A DNA stretch of 14,722 bases, from NCBI GenBank assembly GCA_964555675.1, contig CAZKTU010000166.1:1-14722 (forward strand). Direction: 5' to 3'. Numbering within the stretch: position 1 is the first letter of the stretch; every line of letters starts with the position of its first letter. Source of the DNA: CAIWXH01 sp964555675 (GTDB taxonomy: Bacteria > Chloroflexota > Chloroflexia > Chloroflexales > Chloroflexaceae). Shown piece by piece: positions 6,093 to 13,154 of the stretch. The notes beneath the pieces are model-generated. The model saw nothing but the letters and a program-made list of their open reading frames with translations, did no database searches and was not told where the DNA came from. A program made the position numbers and the translations under genes.

Positions 6093-7340
6093 ATGAGCAC
6101 CCAGACCCTGCCCGCGTCCCAGGCCGCCGAGGTGGGCGCAGAGGTGCGCCCCCTCAAGCGGGCGGCCCTCTCGGCCCTGACCGCGGCCCACACCTCCGTC
6201 GACATGCAGACCAGCTCGCTGGTGGTGCTGTTGCCGCTGCTGCTCACCTCATTCAAGCTGAGCTACGCCTCTGCGGCGGCGATCATCAGCGTGAATAGCC
6301 TGATCATCGCCGTGGCCCAGCCGTTCTTCGGCCTGATCAGCGACCGCTGGAACTTGCGCTGGCTCGTCTTCGCGGGCACGGCCCTGTGCGGCCTGGCGAT
6401 GGCGGGGGTGCTCTTTCTGCCGAGCTACTGGCTCGTCTTGGGCGCGGTGGTGCTCAGCGGCATCGGCTCGGCGGCCTTCCACCCCGAGGCCCTGACCCAC
6501 ACCCGTACGGTCAGCGGGGACCACAAGGCGACGGGCTCGTCGGTCTTCTTCTTCGGCGGCAACATGGGCTTCGCCCTGGGCCCGCTGCTCTGTGCGATCC
6601 TGATCGAGCGCTTCGGCCCGCCCGGTGCCACGGCCATGCTGCTGCCGATGCTGCTCGGGATGGCGCTACTCTGGTGGCAGCGGCGCGGCTACGAGCGCCC
6701 GGCCCCGGCGCCCCACGCGCCCCGCCCGAGCGTGGGCGGGGTCGCCGCCAGCTTCCCCTGGGGCGCGCTCGCCCTGGTCAGCTTCCTGCTGACCCTGCTG
6801 ATCCTGCGCTCGGTGGTCCAGGCGGGTCTGCAGACCTTCATCCCGCTCTACTTCACCACCGAGGGCGGCATGAACCAGGCCCAGGCCGCCCAGCTGGTCA
6901 CGGTGATGGCGCTCATGGGCGCGGTCGGCACGCTCTTCAGCGGCCCCGTGGCCGACAGGCTGGGGCGGCGCATCGTGATGGCCGGCTCGATGGCGATCGT
7001 GCTGCCGGCCCTGTTCGTGGTCTTCCGCAGCGAGGGCCTGGTGCAGCTCGCGGCCATCGCCCTGGCCGGGGCCATGATCACCGCGCCCTGGACCCTGACC
7101 GTAGTCATGATCCAGGACGCTATGCCGAACCACCTTGGCCTCGCCGGCGGGCTGACCCTGGGCACCGCCTACGGCGCCGCCGGGCTGGGTGTGGCGGCCC
7201 TGGGCGCCTTCGCCGATACGGCAGGGCTGGCCCAGGCGCTGCTCGTGCTCACGGCCCTGCCCGTCCTGGTGATGCTGCTCAGCCTCTTCGTGCCCGAGCG
7301 ACGCCGCGCCCCGGCTCCCGCCGCGGCGAGCGCCGATTAG
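6093..7340 (+). CDS. MFS transporter, fosmidomycin-resistance (Fsr)-like
   Basis: This 415-aa integral membrane protein has about 12 hydrophobic helices in two halves separated by a charged, proline-rich loop at about 200-217. The loop 2-3 motif is GLISDRWNLRW (80-90) and its second-half counterpart is GPVADRLGRR (284-293). The FHPE motif at 129-132, followed by GGNMGFALGP, is shared with E. coli Fsr, so I place it in the Fsr group of drug:proton antiporters. The true substrate may be another small molecule. The start has CAGGAG five bases upstream. A short cytoplasmic N-terminal tail (about 1-22) precedes helix 1, and the C terminus is Ala/Pro rich. It lies downstream of a response regulator gene; a regulatory link is possible but not shown. 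Confidence 0.9.
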   Translation: MSTQTLPASQAAEVGAEVRPLKRAALSALTAAHTSVDMQTSSLVVLLPLLLTSFKLSYASAAAIISVNSLIIAVAQPFFGLISDRWNLRWLVFAGTALCGLAMAGVLFLPSYWLVLGAVVLSGIGSAAFHPEALTHTRTVSGDHKATGSSVFFFGGNMGFALGPLLCAILIERFGPPGATAMLLPMLLGMALLWWQRRGYERPAPAPHAPRPSVGGVAASFPWGALALVSFLLTLLILRSVVQAGLQTFIPLYFTTEGGMNQAQAAQLVTVMALMGAVGTLFSGPVADRLGRRIVMAGSMAIVLPALFVVFRSEGLVQLAAIALAGAMITAPWTLTVVMIQDAMPNHLGLAGGLTLGTAYGAAGLGVAALGAFADTAGLAQALLVLTALPVLVMLLSLFVPERRRAPAPAAASAD

Positions 7341-7367
7341 GCTTTGCATTACCGTCTTGCGGGAGGC

Positions 7368-7390
7368 GTGGAGGGGCCTGGCCCCTCCAC
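7368..7390. terminator. Strong bidirectional hairpin between the MFS and dehydrogenase genes
   Basis: A perfect 10-bp stem (GTGGAGGGGC, loop CTG, GCCCCTCCAC) lies between the convergent stop codons at 7340 (plus) and 7399 (minus). On the plus strand it is followed by ACCTTCCCTT, a pyrimidine-rich tail with some T runs; on the minus strand the tail is not T-rich. Stem strength and placement make it the clearest terminator in the window. Confidence 0.65.
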
Positions 7391-7398
7391 ACCTTCCC

Positions 7399-8565
7399 TT
7401 ATGGCTGTAACACCACCTTGATGCAGCCGTCCTGCTTGTCGCGGAAGGTGCGGTAGGCCTCCGGGGCTTCGTCGAGGCGCATGCGGTGGGTGATCACGAA
7501 CGAGGGATCGATCTCGCCGCGCTCGACGCGCTCGAGCAGGGGGCGCATGTAGCGGTGCATATGGGTCTGGCCGCTCTTCAGGGTCAGGCCCTTGTTCATG
7601 ATCGCGCCCAGGGGGATCTTGTCGCCCACGCCGCCATAGACGCCGGGGATCGAGACGATGCCGCCTTTGCGACAGGCCATAATCGCTTCGCGCAGGGCGA
7701 TCGGGCGCTCGGTCTCGGCGCGCACCGCCTGTTTGACCTTGTCGTAGACGCCCCAGGCGCCCGCGCCGTGGGCCTCCATGCCGACCGCGTCGATGCAGGC
7801 GTCGGGCCCGCGATTGGCCGTCAGCTCGCGCAGGGTCTCGAGGACGGGCTGTTCCTCGTAGTTGATCACCTCGGCGCCGCCGGCCTGGGCCATCTGCAGC
7901 CGCTCGGGCAGGCGGTCGATCGCAATCACCCGGTCGGCGCCCAGCATGAAGGCGCTGCGGATGGTGAACTGGCCCACCGGCCCGCAGCCCCACACCGCCA
8001 CCACCTGCCCTGGCTTGATCTCGCAGACCTCGGCGGCCATGTAGCCCGTGGGGAAGATGTCGGTCAGGAAGACAACCTGCTCGTCGGCCAGCCCGTCGGG
8101 GATCTTCAGCAGGCCGACGTCGGCGAAGGGCACACGCACGTACTCGGCCTGCCCACCCGCGTAGCCGCCCGCCATGTGCGAGTAGCCGAACAGCCCCGAA
8201 GGTGAGTAGCCCCAGAGGGCCTCGGCCATATGGGCGTTGGGGTTGGTGTTGTCGCAGAGGGACCAGAGGTCGCTCTTGCAGAAGAAGCAGCTGCCGCACG
8301 CGATGGTGAAGGGGACGGCCACCCGGTCGCCGATCCGCACATTGCTGACCTCTTTGCCCAGGGCCACCACCTCGCCCATGAACTCGTGGCCCAGGATGTC
8401 GCCGGGCTGCATCGTGGGGATGTAGCCGTCGTACATGTGCAGGTCCGAGCCGCAGATGCAGGTGGTGGTGACGCGCACGATTGCGTCGCGGGGGTTGACG
8501 ATCGCGGGGTCGGGCACCTGCTCGACCCGCACGTCTTCTTTGCCGTACCAGCGCAGCGCCTTCAT
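7399..8565 (-). CDS. Zinc-dependent alcohol dehydrogenase, formaldehyde dehydrogenase-like
   Basis: This 388-aa cytoplasmic medium-chain dehydrogenase oxidises an alcohol or aldehyde adduct using NAD(P). Catalytic-zinc ligands by family comparison are Cys38 (CICGSD), His60-Glu61 (GHEFMG) and Asp169 (TDIFPTGY). The structural-zinc lobe has Cys90, Cys93, Cys96 and Cys104. The nucleotide fold has GCGPVG at 193-198 and an acidic Asp217 after the second strand, which fits NAD preference. An insertion near 105-135 and the Asp169 ligand place it near the glutathione-independent formaldehyde dehydrogenase branch, so aldehyde dismutation or formaldehyde oxidation is more likely than simple ethanol oxidation; this is inference. 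GGGAGGTGG precedes the ATG at 8565. The SRPBCC gene stop overlaps this start by an ATGA tetranucleotide, so the two are translationally coupled. Confidence 0.92.
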   Translation of the reverse strand: MKALRWYGKEDVRVEQVPDPAIVNPRDAIVRVTTTCICGSDLHMYDGYIPTMQPGDILGHEFMGEVVALGKEVSNVRIGDRVAVPFTIACGSCFFCKSDLWSLCDNTNPNAHMAEALWGYSPSGLFGYSHMAGGYAGGQAEYVRVPFADVGLLKIPDGLADEQVVFLTDIFPTGYMAAEVCEIKPGQVVAVWGCGPVGQFTIRSAFMLGADRVIAIDRLPERLQMAQAGGAEVINYEEQPVLETLRELTANRGPDACIDAVGMEAHGAGAWGVYDKVKQAVRAETERPIALREAIMACRKGGIVSIPGVYGGVGDKIPLGAIMNKGLTLKSGQTHMHRYMRPLLERVERGEIDPSFVITHRMRLDEAPEAYRTFRDKQDGCIKVVLQP

Positions 8566-9338
8566 CGGCCCACCTCCCGCGCCCGCTCGGGCGCCGCACC
8601 ATTGTCGTCTTGCTGCCAGGGCTGCTTGCCCTGCTCCCAGTCCTGGTCGGGCCGCATGGCGCTCGTGGCCACCTCGCCGGCCTCGAAGATCATCTTGAGG
8701 CGGCGCAGGCTATCGAGCACCTGGTTGTCCGGCTCCTCGCCGGCCAGCTTGGCGACGGCCTGGCCGATCGGCCCGGCCGGCGGGGCGTACTCCATGTGCA
8801 CGCGCACCTCGGTGCCGCGGTCGCCGGGGGCGGGCTGGAAGCGCACCGTGCCGGCGCTCCAGACCTGGGCCTGGCCCGGCAGGGCCCGCCAGGCGATCAG
8901 GTGGGGCGCCTGGTCCTCCACCAGCTCGGCGTCCCACTCGACCCTGGTCCCGCCGGGCGCCCTGGCGACCCAGTGCGAGCGGCTCTCGCCATGGGTGCGC
9001 ACCTCGACGAGATGGGGCATCACGCGGGGCAGGTTCTCGAAGTTGCGCCAGAAGTCGTAGAGCCGCTGGGGTTCGACATTCACGGTGATCGCGTGCTCGA
9101 TCTGGACCGTCTGGGCGCCGGCGGTGCTGACGCCCAGGGCCTTGTAGATCGGGCTGCGCCCGGTGGCGCCGGTCAGCACCAGGGCGCCGCCGAGCAGGGC
9201 CATGGGCCAGCCGCCGCGCTCTTTGCGCAGCCCGTAGGCGGCGAGCAGGCCGCCGGCCAGGGCGGTCGCCAGCCGTTCGGTCGGGCCGACATTCAGGGGG
9301 AGGGCTGCAGCGGCGCGCTGCGTTGCTCTGTTCATCAT
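8562..9338 (-). CDS. SRPBCC family protein with N-terminal DUF2892 membrane domain
   Basis: The 258-aa protein has two parts. Residues about 15-72 form a DUF2892-like hairpin: NVGPTERLATALAGGLL, a glycine-rich turn, then MALLGGALVLTGATG, giving two short membrane helices. Residues about 78-225 form a SRPBCC (cyclase/dehydrase, START-like) hydrophobic-ligand fold, with IEHAITVNVEPQRLYDFWRN at the start and a C-terminal helix LDSLRRLKMIFEAGE. The tail from about 230 is polar and probably disordered. Membrane anchoring next to a dehydrogenase suggests a lipophilic substrate or quinone-related role, but no ligand can be read from sequence. AAGGAG lies upstream of ATG-ATG; I used the first. Its stop codon overlaps the dehydrogenase start, and a hairpin at 9371-9393 separates it from the upstream glycosyltransferase genes. 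Confidence 0.88.
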   Translation of the reverse strand: MMNRATQRAAAALPLNVGPTERLATALAGGLLAAYGLRKERGGWPMALLGGALVLTGATGRSPIYKALGVSTAGAQTVQIEHAITVNVEPQRLYDFWRNFENLPRVMPHLVEVRTHGESRSHWVARAPGGTRVEWDAELVEDQAPHLIAWRALPGQAQVWSAGTVRFQPAPGDRGTEVRVHMEYAPPAGPIGQAVAKLAGEEPDNQVLDSLRRLKMIFEAGEVATSAMRPDQDWEQGKQPWQQDDNGAAPERAREVGR

Positions 9339-9370
9339 AGGGGTCTCCTTCCAGTGGTCGGGGTCGCCAC

Positions 9371-9393
9371 GGAGGTCTTGGCGGATGACCTCC
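9371..9393 (-). terminator. Hairpin between the glycosyltransferase and SRPBCC genes
   Basis: GGAGGTC, a 9-base loop and GACCTCC form a perfect 7-bp stem 39 nt after the stop of the minus-strand glycosyltransferase gene and 33 nt before the SRPBCC start. No T-tract follows on the minus strand. It may weaken read-through or act as an attenuator. No convincing promoter for the SRPBCC gene is visible in this 93-bp gap. Confidence 0.35.
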
Positions 9394-9431
9394 CCCTGCG
9401 TGCAGGATGTGTGCCGCGCCGCACCCCCGGC

Positions 9432-11288
9432 TCACCCGATCACCCGGCGGAACACCCCGATCAGCTCGTCGACGTGGGCGTCGAAGGTGAAGCCCCGGCG
9501 CGCCGCGCGCATGTTGGCGCCGAGCCGGGCCAGGTGCGCGCGGTCGCGCAGCCGCTCGGCCAGCTCGTCCCAACTGCTGAAGGGCACCGCCACGTCGAGC
9601 TGTGTGGCGAGACGCTGGGTGGCCACGGCGTGGCCGCGATTGTCGCGCATAATCCAGGGCAGGCCGGCCGCGGCGTAGGTGCCGAGGCGCGCGGGCAGGT
9701 TCAGGTCGTCCCAGTTGGCGCGGCGCAGATCGCCGCCATTGCGGCTGTCGTAGAGGTGCAGCCAGGCCGCGTCGTAGCGCGAGAGCTCGCTGACCCACTG
9801 GGCGGGCTCGACGGCGGGGTGGATGTGCAGGTAGCCGCTGGCCAGGCCCTCGCGCACCAGGTTGGGGCTCATCTGGTGGAACTGCTCGCCGTAGAGGTGG
9901 ACGTGGATCCCGACCCGCGCCAGCTCGGCGAAGGGGCTCAGCCCGAGGGGGCGCCCGGGGATGACAGTGTGGATCTGCCCGTCCGCCGCCGAGAGCTTCG
10001 GGGCCCACTCCTCGCCGAACCACTCGGCCCTGGGCAGGTCGCCGTCGAGCAGGTGCAGCGGCTCGGGCAGGTCGCCGAGGGCCAGCCGGAACCAGTCGCG
10101 GCACTCCTCGTTGATGAAGATCCGGGCGGCGCTGCCGCGCAGCACCCGCGCCAGGGCCGGCCAGAGGCCGTGCTCGTAGCAGATGAAGGGGCCCTCCTTG
10201 AAGTGGAAAACCAGGGGGGCCTCGAGCCCCGCGGCGACGACCTCGTCGATCAGGGCGATGGCCTGCCAGTTGAGCAGGGCGTAGATCACGTCGGGGCGGG
10301 CGGCGCGCACCCGCTCGCGCCAGCGCCGGTCGTAGGGGATGACCTCGAGGTTGCCGTAGGGCAGCGGGCCCGCCGTGTCCCACAGCTCGGGCCGGGGGAC
10401 CCAGAGGCCGAACAGCTTGTGGCCGCGCTCCTCGAAGGCCAGCACCCGCTCGGGGTTGAAGCCGAGCTCGCCCACGAGCAGAATGCGCAGCCCGCCGGGT
10501 GTGGGCAGCTCGCGCTCGGCGGCGAAGCGCCCGTAGCGCCGCCGCTCGTCGAGCCGCGGGCCGCTGCTGGGCTGCCAGTTGACCCAGTCGCCCCGCCCCA
10601 GCCCGTAGCGGGCCCGGTAGAGCGAGAGCCCGCCGCTGTGGTGGGCGATGATCTTGGTGCGCTGCTCGGCGTGGTCGAGCCACTCGCAACTGATCGCCCC
10701 GCTATAGCCCGGCGCGCCCCGGCCGGCCAGGCGGGCCAGCTGTTCGCCCTCGAGGGCGTCGCTCTCGTACTGCTCACGGGTCGGCCAGGCCAGCTCGCCC
10801 TCGTGCTCGCGGCGGTGCATCACCTGCACCAGTTTCAGCCGCGACGATGCGGCGGGAGCGTCGGGTTGCCCGGGGGCCGCGCGCTCCGCGCCGCTCAGGG
10901 CGACCTCGCCGTAGTGCTGATAGCCGTAGCGTAGCCCCCCGTGGGCCAGGTAGACCGCGGGACATGTCGCGAGCAGGTCCGCCAGCCGCGCCAGATGCTC
11001 GGGGTAGTAGAGGTCGTCGGAGGGCAGGTAGGCCACATAACGGCCCCGCGCCAGGCTCGTGGCCGTGTTCAGGGCCGCCCCCAGCCCCAGGCAGCGCCCG
11101 TGGCGGGCGTAGCGCACGCGCGGGTCGGCCAGGTACGGGGTCAGCACCGCCGCTGTATCGTCGGGCGAACCGTCGTCGACAATGACCAGCTCCCAGTCGG
11201 TCAGGTGCTGCGCCAGCAGACTCTCGAGGGCGCGCCTGATGAAGGCGGCGTGCCCGTGGGTCGGCATGAGGACACTGACAAGGGGCAT
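9432..11288 (-). CDS. Two-domain glycosyltransferase, GT2 fused to GT-B-like domain (paralog A)
   Basis: This 618-aa protein joins an N-terminal GT2 domain (about 1-125) to a C-terminal GT-B-like domain (about 267-618). GT2 marks are VSVLMPTHGHAAFIRRAL, VIVDDGSPDDT (D38-D39) and the metal-binding YLPSDDLYYPEH (D91-D92). A linker (about 150-265) has VQVMHRR and CEWLDHAEQ. The C-terminal half has LLVGELGFNPERVLAFEERG, KEGPFICYE (364-372), DGQIHTVIPGRPLGL (436-450), SRNGGD (515-520) and WDDLN (526-530). No signal peptide or membrane helix is seen, so both activities would be cytoplasmic. I infer transfer of two sugars, or one active and one accessory domain. AAGGA lies about seven bases before the ATG. 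It follows paralog B by 39 nt and is probably co-transcribed with it. Confidence 0.87.
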   Translation of the reverse strand: MPLVSVLMPTHGHAAFIRRALESLLAQHLTDWELVIVDDGSPDDTAAVLTPYLADPRVRYARHGRCLGLGAALNTATSLARGRYVAYLPSDDLYYPEHLARLADLLATCPAVYLAHGGLRYGYQHYGEVALSGAERAAPGQPDAPAASSRLKLVQVMHRREHEGELAWPTREQYESDALEGEQLARLAGRGAPGYSGAISCEWLDHAEQRTKIIAHHSGGLSLYRARYGLGRGDWVNWQPSSGPRLDERRRYGRFAAERELPTPGGLRILLVGELGFNPERVLAFEERGHKLFGLWVPRPELWDTAGPLPYGNLEVIPYDRRWRERVRAARPDVIYALLNWQAIALIDEVVAAGLEAPLVFHFKEGPFICYEHGLWPALARVLRGSAARIFINEECRDWFRLALGDLPEPLHLLDGDLPRAEWFGEEWAPKLSAADGQIHTVIPGRPLGLSPFAELARVGIHVHLYGEQFHQMSPNLVREGLASGYLHIHPAVEPAQWVSELSRYDAAWLHLYDSRNGGDLRRANWDDLNLPARLGTYAAAGLPWIMRDNRGHAVATQRLATQLDVAVPFSSWDELAERLRDRAHLARLGANMRAARRGFTFDAHVDELIGVFRRVIG

Positions 11289-11327
11289 AAATAGTCCTTA
11301 GGCCCATCCGGACAGCCTGGCCGTGCG

Positions 11328-13154
11328 CTAGCGAGCGCGCAGCACCTCCCGGAAGAATGCCACCAGGCGGTCGGCGTGGGCGTCGAAGGTGAACTGCTCG
11401 CGCTGGGCCCAGACGCTCGCCCGCAGGCGGGCCATGAGCGGGGCGTCCGCGAGCTGGGCGCGCAGCTCGGCCATGTCGCTGAAGAAGAGCCCGAGCTCGC
11501 GACTGCGGGCGAGGCTCTGGGCGGCCACGATCGCGCCCCCGTTGTCGCGCTGGATCATGGGCAGCCCGGCGACGGCCAGGGTCGCGATGCGGGCGGGGTA
11601 GTTCAGGTCATCCCAGTCGGCCCGGCTCAGGTCGCCGCCGTTGCGGCTCTCGAACAGGTGCAGCCAGCCGGCGTCGTACTGCGAGAACTCCTCGGCCCAG
11701 CGGTCCTGGTCGACATTGGCGTGCAGGTGCAGGTAGCCCTCGGCCAGGCTGTGTACCTTCTCGATCCAGCCCTTCCAGAGCCCCTGGGTGAAGTCGCCAT
11801 AGAAGTGCAGGTGGATGCCCTGGGCCGCCAGCTCGGCGACGGTGTGGGGGTGCAGGCCGATCGGGCGGCCGGGGACGACGGTATGGATCTGGCCGTCGCG
11901 CTCCGAGCGCCTGGGCGAGGGCGTCGCGCCCAGCCAGTCGGCCTTGGGCAGATCGCCGTCGAGGACCATACTCGGGGCGCGGCCGGTGAGCCCGGGGGCC
12001 ACGCCCTCGAACCAGTCGCGCAGCTCGGGGCTCGTATAGATCTGGCCGTCGGCCCGCTCGTAGAGCTCGAGTAGCTGGGGCCAGAGGCCCTTCTCGTAGC
12101 AGATGAAGGGCCCCTCTTTGAAGTGCCAGACGAAGGGGATGCCCGGGTTCTCGCGCAGCACCCGGTGGCAGAAAGCCACCGTCTGCCAGTTGAGCTGAGC
12201 GTAGATCAGGTCCGGGGCGACCCGCCGGGCGGCGCCGACCCAGTCGGCGCGGGGCAGCTCCTCGACGTGGCCGAAGGGCAGCGGGCCGACGGTGTTGAAC
12301 CAGGCCGGGGCGTCGGTCCAGAGTCCGTAGAGGGTGTGGCCGCGCTCCTCGAGGGCCAGGACGCGCTCGGCGTTGTAGGCCAGCTCGCCGCAGAGCAGGA
12401 TCTTCAGGCCATCGGCGGCGGGCGGGGTGGGCGGGCGCTCGCGGAAGCGCCGGTAGTGGGCGACCTCGTCGATCTGGTTGCCCTGCGAGGAGTGGAAGCG
12501 CAGGGGGTGGGACACGCCGAAGCGCGCGCGAAATGGGTTGATCCCGCCGCCCTCCTGCTCGCGGATGAGTCGGTGCAGCTGCCCGGGGTGGCTGACCCAC
12601 TCGCAGCTCACCTGGCCCGTGCCCACGAAGGCCCCGTGGGGCCGCAGCCGCGCCCAGAAGATGCGCTCGTGGTCGTCGCTCACCAGCTCGTCGCGCTCGC
12701 GCCAGCGCTGCTCGCTGCGGCGGTGGGCCACCTGCACCGGCTGCAGGCTGTAGCCCTCGATCTGCCCGTCGGCGTAGCGATTGTAGTGGTGGCGCACGCC
12801 CGTGTAGGCCAGAATCGCCCCCGGGTTGGCGTCGAGGGCCGCGAGCAGGGCGGCCAGGTGCTCGGGGTGGTAGAGGTCGTCCGAGGGCAGGTAGGCCACC
12901 ACGGGCGCTGCGGCCAGGCGCAGGCCGCTGTTCAGGGCTGCGCCGAGGCCCTGGTTGCGCTCGTGGGCCGTGTAGGTGATGCGCGGGTCGTCGACCAGGG
13001 GCCAGATCAGGCGCTCGGTCGCGTCGGGCGAGCCGTCGTTGACGATGATCAGCTCCCAGTCGGCCATCGTCTGGGCCATCAGGCTGGCGATCGCCCGCCT
13101 GATGAAGGCGGCCTGGTCGTAGGTCGGCATGATCACCGTGACGCGCGCGCTCAT
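11328..13154 (-). CDS. Two-domain glycosyltransferase, GT2 fused to GT-B-like domain (paralog B)
   Basis: This 608-aa protein has the same architecture as paralog A. GT2 marks are VTVIMPTYDQAAFIRRAI, a variant IIVNDGSPDAT (N39-D40) and YLPSDDLYHPEH (D92-D93). The linker has VQVAHRR and CEWVSHPGQ; the GT-B-like part has LCGELAYNAERVLALEERG, KEGPFICYE (346-354), GQIHTVVPGRPIGL (421-434), SRNGGD (503-508) and WDDLN (514-518). The reading frame stays open far upstream, but the extension is Arg/Pro-rich, out-of-frame shadow of the GH2 gene. I therefore start at the ATG at 13154, where GT2 homology begins; a weak GAGGG lies about seven bases before it. The start overlaps the GH2 stop as ATGA, so the two are translationally coupled. 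In the first GT2 acidic motif Asn replaces the first Asp, which may alter nucleotide-sugar binding. Confidence 0.87.
   Translation of the reverse strand: MSARVTVIMPTYDQAAFIRRAIASLMAQTMADWELIIVNDGSPDATERLIWPLVDDPRITYTAHERNQGLGAALNSGLRLAAAPVVAYLPSDDLYHPEHLAALLAALDANPGAILAYTGVRHHYNRYADGQIEGYSLQPVQVAHRRSEQRWRERDELVSDDHERIFWARLRPHGAFVGTGQVSCEWVSHPGQLHRLIREQEGGGINPFRARFGVSHPLRFHSSQGNQIDEVAHYRRFRERPPTPPAADGLKILLCGELAYNAERVLALEERGHTLYGLWTDAPAWFNTVGPLPFGHVEELPRADWVGAARRVAPDLIYAQLNWQTVAFCHRVLRENPGIPFVWHFKEGPFICYEKGLWPQLLELYERADGQIYTSPELRDWFEGVAPGLTGRAPSMVLDGDLPKADWLGATPSPRRSERDGQIHTVVPGRPIGLHPHTVAELAAQGIHLHFYGDFTQGLWKGWIEKVHSLAEGYLHLHANVDQDRWAEEFSQYDAGWLHLFESRNGGDLSRADWDDLNYPARIATLAVAGLPMIQRDNGGAIVAAQSLARSRELGLFFSDMAELRAQLADAPLMARLRASVWAQREQFTFDAHADRLVAFFREVLRAR

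Noticed and set aside
8610..10934. Plus-strand open frame of 774 codons across the SRPBCC and glycosyltransferase genes
   Set aside because: It spans three unrelated features on the other strand, its composition is Gly/Ala/Leu/Gln-heavy, and no domain pattern is visible; high GC content explains the lack of stops.
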